Source: Cyanoderma ruficeps (Eukaryota > Chordata > Aves > Passeriformes > Timaliidae). Taken from it: 64,000 nt of DNA. The DNA is taken from assembly GCA_008694505.1 (NCBI GenBank), contig VZDJ01000014.1, forward strand, positions 721,273 to 785,272, read 5' to 3'. This document shows, piece by piece, positions 60,656 through 64,000 of the stretch. Every line of letters starts with the position of its first letter. Position 1 is the stretch's first letter. The notes beneath the pieces are model-generated. The model was not told where the DNA came from, did not search any database, and worked only from the letters and a program-made list of their open reading frames with translations. A program made the position numbers and the translations under genes.

Positions 60656-61747
60656 ATCTGTCTCGCCTTCCATTTCCTCCTTTTCTTTCTCCAGCTGCCA
60701 TCAAGCTGCTCGCTCTGGCAGCAACTTCCTTTCTCCTTCGCTCGGAGCAGACGGAGACTTATGGGGAAGTAGCAAACAGAGGCTGGGAGAGGGGAAACTG
60801 AGGCCAAACCACCATCCGTCCGTCTGTCCTGCTGCGGCGGGGGCCAGGGCTCATCACATGCTTCCTGCCCCGGGATCAGGAGGACAAAGTCGTTGTGGGA
60901 GGGAGGAGAACTCCATGGGACAATTCGTGTCCAATACTGGGCTTGGAGTCAGCAAAAAAACGGCCCAAAAATGGCCCCAAACCCTTCCCTGCTGCAGGGG
61001 AGGATTAGTCAGGCTCGGGAGGTTTTACACCCAGCCCTTGCCCCGGGACGGATCTGGCCTCTCCAAAGGGATTTAGGCTTTCCAGGAATGGAGGAATTTC
61101 ATCCTCTGGAGCGCAGGGAGGGAGGAGGGACGGGCGATGCTCGGAGCCAAGCGCTGCCATGGGGCACCGGGGCCTGCCCCGGCACGTGGGGCCGTGACAG
61201 CCCCACGGGGGTGGCTCCGGTGCCTCCTCCCAGCTCCCGTTATGCAGCACCCACCGGACTCAGACCCGTCGCATTTCCCTTGAATTTGGGGGGAAATCGC
61301 CCTTTCCCCCGTGTTTTATCCACCTGGGGAAGCCGAGGCACATCCAGGGGCTCTGCCCGCCCGCAGCTCCCGCCCCTCGCGGCTCCCCAAACCCTCCTTT
61401 CCCCCGGGGCTCCGGGTGCCCGGGGACACACACACGGATGATTCCCGGGCTGGGGGATGAGAGGTTTTCCCCCCGCAGTGCAAGCACGAAACGGGCCGGT
61501 ACCGAGCGCCCCCGCCAACACGGCCCGGGGAAGATGGGAGGAACCGGGAGGCACCGGGAGGTACCGGGGGAACCCGCCCTTACCTGCAGCCTGTCTCGGG
61601 GAGAGCGGCGCCGGGACCGGGACTGGGGCTGCTCCGGTACCCCCGGAGGGACGGGACGGGGCGGGACGAGGCTGGACTGGGCGGGGCCGGGCGGAGGGTC
61701 CCGCTTCCCCCGCCGCCTCTCCCTGCCCGGCGGGCCCCGCAACCGCT

Positions 61748-62062
61748 ACCAGTGCCCGGTGCCCGATGCCGGTGCCGGTGACGATGTCCGGTGTTCGGTC
61801 TTCGATGCCCAGTGCCAGTCTCGGTGTCCGATGTCCGGTTCCCGGTGCCTAGTGCCGGTTGCCGGTGCCGGTTCCCAGTCCCCGGTGTCTGGTTCCCGAT
61901 TCCCGATGCCGGATCCCGGTGTCCGGTGCCCACTGTCCGGTTCCCGGTGCCGGATCCCGGTGCCCGCTGCCCAGTGTCCGGTTCCCGGTGATGGTTCCCG
62001 GCTCTCAGTGCCCGGTTCCCGGTGTCCGGTGCCGGTTCCCAGCTCTCAGTGCCCGGTTCCCG
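61748..62062. repeat. GC-rich degenerate minisatellite (GGTTCCCGGTGCC type)
   Basis: Tandem 6-7 and 13 bp motifs such as GGTGCCGGT, GGTTCCCGGTG and GGTGTCCGGT, about 315 bp long, broken at the right by an N. It gives spurious frames of 300 codons and more on both strands with simple residue patterns. Confidence 0.9.
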
Positions 62063-62063
62063 N
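62063..62063. other. assembly gap (single N)
   Basis: A lone N at the end of the GC-rich array. The array is probably collapsed, so its true length is unknown. Confidence 0.9.
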
Positions 62064-62320
62064 CGGTGGCTCGGGGCCTCCCGCCCGCGGCCGCTGCCAA
62101 GTCCCGCGCGGGGCCGGGAGCGGCGGGGCCGGGGGGGCGTGTCCCCCGGGCGGAACCAGCCAATGGCGGCGCGGGGCTTGCTACAAAGCAGCCAATGGGA
62201 CGGCTCGCAGACGGTGCGTGGGCGGGGCCGGGGCGGGCGCGCCCCCGTGGGTCCCGCGCGCGTGGGCCGGTCCCGGTAACGCGCGTGGGGCGGGCACGGG
62301 GCCCCCCAGCCTGCACGGGG

Positions 62321-62465
62321 GTGACAGGGACACCGATGGTGACAGGGACACCGGTGGGTGGCGGGGACACGTGTGGGTGACAGGGACACGTGTGGATGAC
62401 AGGGACACCGATGGTGACAGGGACACCGGTGGGTGACAGGGACACCGGTGGGTGGCGGAGACACG
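62321..62465. repeat. 17-20 bp minisatellite (GTGACAGGGACACCG type)
   Basis: About eight units of GTGACAGGGACACCGRTGG and shorter or variant forms (GGACACGTGTGG). It follows the CpG island directly and repeats a higher-order unit of about two to three motifs. Confidence 0.95.
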
Positions 62466-62479
62466 CCGGGCGGGAGGAT

Positions 62480-64000
62480 CACGCGTGGAGGCGCCGTGGG
62501 ACGCCGGGCGGGCGGGCGGCGCTGATGAGCAGAGCTGAGGAGGGCGCTGCCGGACCGGGCTGAGCGTGGGCAGCGCCGCGGGGTCCCGCAGAGCTCCCCC
62601 TGCTCTGCGGCCTCACCAGGGGATGCGGCACCCGTGGGAAGAGGAGAAGGCGTGGGGGCTGCCCTGCTGCCGGCCGAGGGCAGCGCGGGTGGGAGTGTTT
62701 AGGCCCGGGGGTGGCGGCTGTCGGTTCATCCCGGTGCCGGGGACCCCCCGACATCCCGGAGATTCTGAGCTCCCCAGCAGCGGGAGTGTCGGAGCATCCT
62801 TCCTCTTCCTCCTCCCGCCTCAGTGAGTAGGAGCCGCGGCACGGGATCCTAATTCCCGAAGGTGGCATTAAACAGATTAAAGGTGGGATTTAGAGCGGAT
62901 TAAAGTCTGGATTAACGGGAGCCTTGACTTGAGTCGTGATCTCACGCAGTGGCTGGGAAGCGAACGCCAGATCCTCGCCAGCCCCCCCGGCCCTGCTGCC
63001 CCCGCCCCACGGCAGTGCCCGACCCCCCCTCCGGGCATCGCCCCCACTCCCAATATCGCCGAGGATTTGCTCTGGCCCCGGGTCTTGCTGGAAGAGCCGG
63101 AGCAGCTGCTGCCGCCTTCCCGAGCAGTTGTGCCACCAACCTGCCCGGCATAAATCACTAAATCACCTTCCGGGCTCGGCCGCTCCGGGGTCCTGTGTTC
63201 CCTTCACTGCCCACTTCTCATCCCGTCCGCTGTCCTGTCCCATGTCCCCATTGCTGTCCTGTGCATCACTTCCCCATCCCATGTCCCCATTCCTGCTCCA
63301 TCCTGTGTCCCCATTGCTGTCCTGTCCTGTGTGAGCATGGCTTCCCCATCCCGTGTCCCCATTCCTGCTCTGTCCTGCACCCCCAGCACTGTCCCATCCC
63401 GCATTCCCTCCCCCGCAGCTTTTCCACCCCTCTCGGGCTGCTGCTGAGGGTGTTTTGGAGGGTGTCGGGATGGGGTGGGGTGCACCCTGCGCCCCCAGTG
63501 CACTCCGGTGTGCCCAACGCACGGATCCCACAACTCCCAGCTCAGGAAGAACCTCAGGGATGTCCCCACGTCTTGCAGAGCTCTGCACCTCACTCCAGCC
63601 CTGGAGCAGCTGGGGTCACACGGGGGGAGCCCCCCCCAAAATCCGTGTCCCTGCCTGGAGGGCGCTGCCGGGGGGATGGAGCAGCCACTGCGGATCAGCG
63701 GGAACGGGAGCTGGCGCCGCATGAAAACAGGGAATAAAAAAGAGAAGCAGCAGGATCTGGGCCAGCTCCGAGCGGCCTCTCCCCCCCCTCATCCCTCCTC
63801 TCCTTTCAGGGAAATGAAACGGGGCTTTGCAGCGGCCCCTCTGCTGCCCGCTGAGCACCGCCCGTCCTCGGGGAGGCGGCACGGCTCATCCCGCTCCATC
63901 CCCCGCGGCACATCCCGCCCGGACACCCACCGGAGCTCCAGTAACACCAGTAACACCCGGCTGCTCCCCTGCGGCCGGCCGCGGGCAGGGGGGAGCATCC
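62480..64000. other. CpG-rich right edge, no gene called
   Basis: GC-rich DNA with short frames only. In human the next gene beyond TNFAIP8L1 is SEMA6B, transcribed away from it, so 5' sequence of SEMA6B could begin near or beyond this edge. I recognise no semaphorin coding sequence here. Confidence 0.4.
63240..63400. repeat. degenerate CCATGTCCCCATT-type repeat
   Basis: CCC(A/G)TGTCCCCATTSCTG recurs at about 60-bp spacing with TGTCCTGT linkers, at least four times. The minus-strand frames with Gly-Trp-Asp-Gly patterns come from this repeat. Confidence 0.75.

Larger units (their letters stand above)
61400..62300 (-). promoter_or_regulatory. TNFAIP8L1: CpG island, probable TNFAIP8L1 promoter and exon 1
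   Basis: A CpG island with several GGGCGGGGC-type GC boxes (for example about 61660-61690). On the minus strand a strong donor GCAG|GTAAGG ends a probable non-coding exon at 61584; it fits the phase-free splice to the acceptor just before the TNFAIP8L1 ATG, some 5.8 kb away. The transcription start would be about 61620-61720. Part of the island is a GC-rich tandem array. A plus-strand transcript cannot be excluded. Confidence 0.65.

Noticed and set aside
59690..60772. 360-codon plus-strand frame
   Set aside because: Its C-terminal half is the GGA/purine repeat read as Glu, Arg and Lys, and the first half is GC-driven. It has no domain and no splice context.
61438..62482. 300-332 codon frames on both strands
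   Set aside because: They cross a minisatellite and an N, and residue patterns follow the repeat unit. Not a gene.
62480..64000. Possible first coding exon of SEMA6B
   Set aside because: Synteny makes it plausible nearby, but no signal peptide plus Sema-domain start could be read here.

Overview
This window is vertebrate nuclear DNA and almost certainly avian. The signs are many short copies of the CR1 LINE family (the main bird retroelement), GC-rich minisatellites, compact introns, and spliced genes closest to bird and mammal DPP9, MYDGF and TNFAIP8L1. From memory, the gene order matches human 19p13.3, which corresponds to a GC-rich bird microchromosome (chicken chr28). The species cannot be named from sequence alone. 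Single Ns at 27374 and 62063 mark unresolved assembly joins.

Layout. 1-27 kb: no protein-coding gene is recognisable. A microRNA hairpin carrying the exact miR-7-5p sequence lies on the minus strand at about 1.2 kb. A GC-rich island at 13-14 kb has splice donors pointing both ways and could be the promoter of a miR-7 host transcript. 27.35-27.75 kb: the first 23 nt of a tRNA-Val on the plus strand, cut by an N, and an intact convergent tRNA-Gly(UCC) on the minus strand. 28.2-47.4 kb: complete DPP9 on the plus strand, with a non-coding first exon, an alternative upstream coding exon and 19 further coding exons (863 aa short form, 892 aa long form). 49.5-53.2 kb: complete MYDGF on the plus strand, six coding exons, 171 aa. 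54.4 to about 61.7 kb: TNFAIP8L1 on the minus strand, with its single coding exon at 55.2-55.8 kb and a probable non-coding first exon in a CpG island near 61.6 kb. 61.7-64 kb: GC-rich minisatellites and CpG-rich sequence with no gene I can defend.

How the parts relate. These are independent transcription units in a conserved block, not an operon. DPP9 is an intracellular prolyl dipeptidyl peptidase, MYDGF a secretory-pathway growth factor, and TNFAIP8L1 a lipid-binding TIPE-family protein. The order miR-7, tRNA-Val, tRNA-Gly, DPP9, MYDGF, TNFAIP8L1, with these orientations, matches human as I remember it. I found no new system. The most useful observations are the miR-7 locus and its possible promoter, the long-isoform exon of DPP9, and the tRNA-Val gene broken at an assembly gap.
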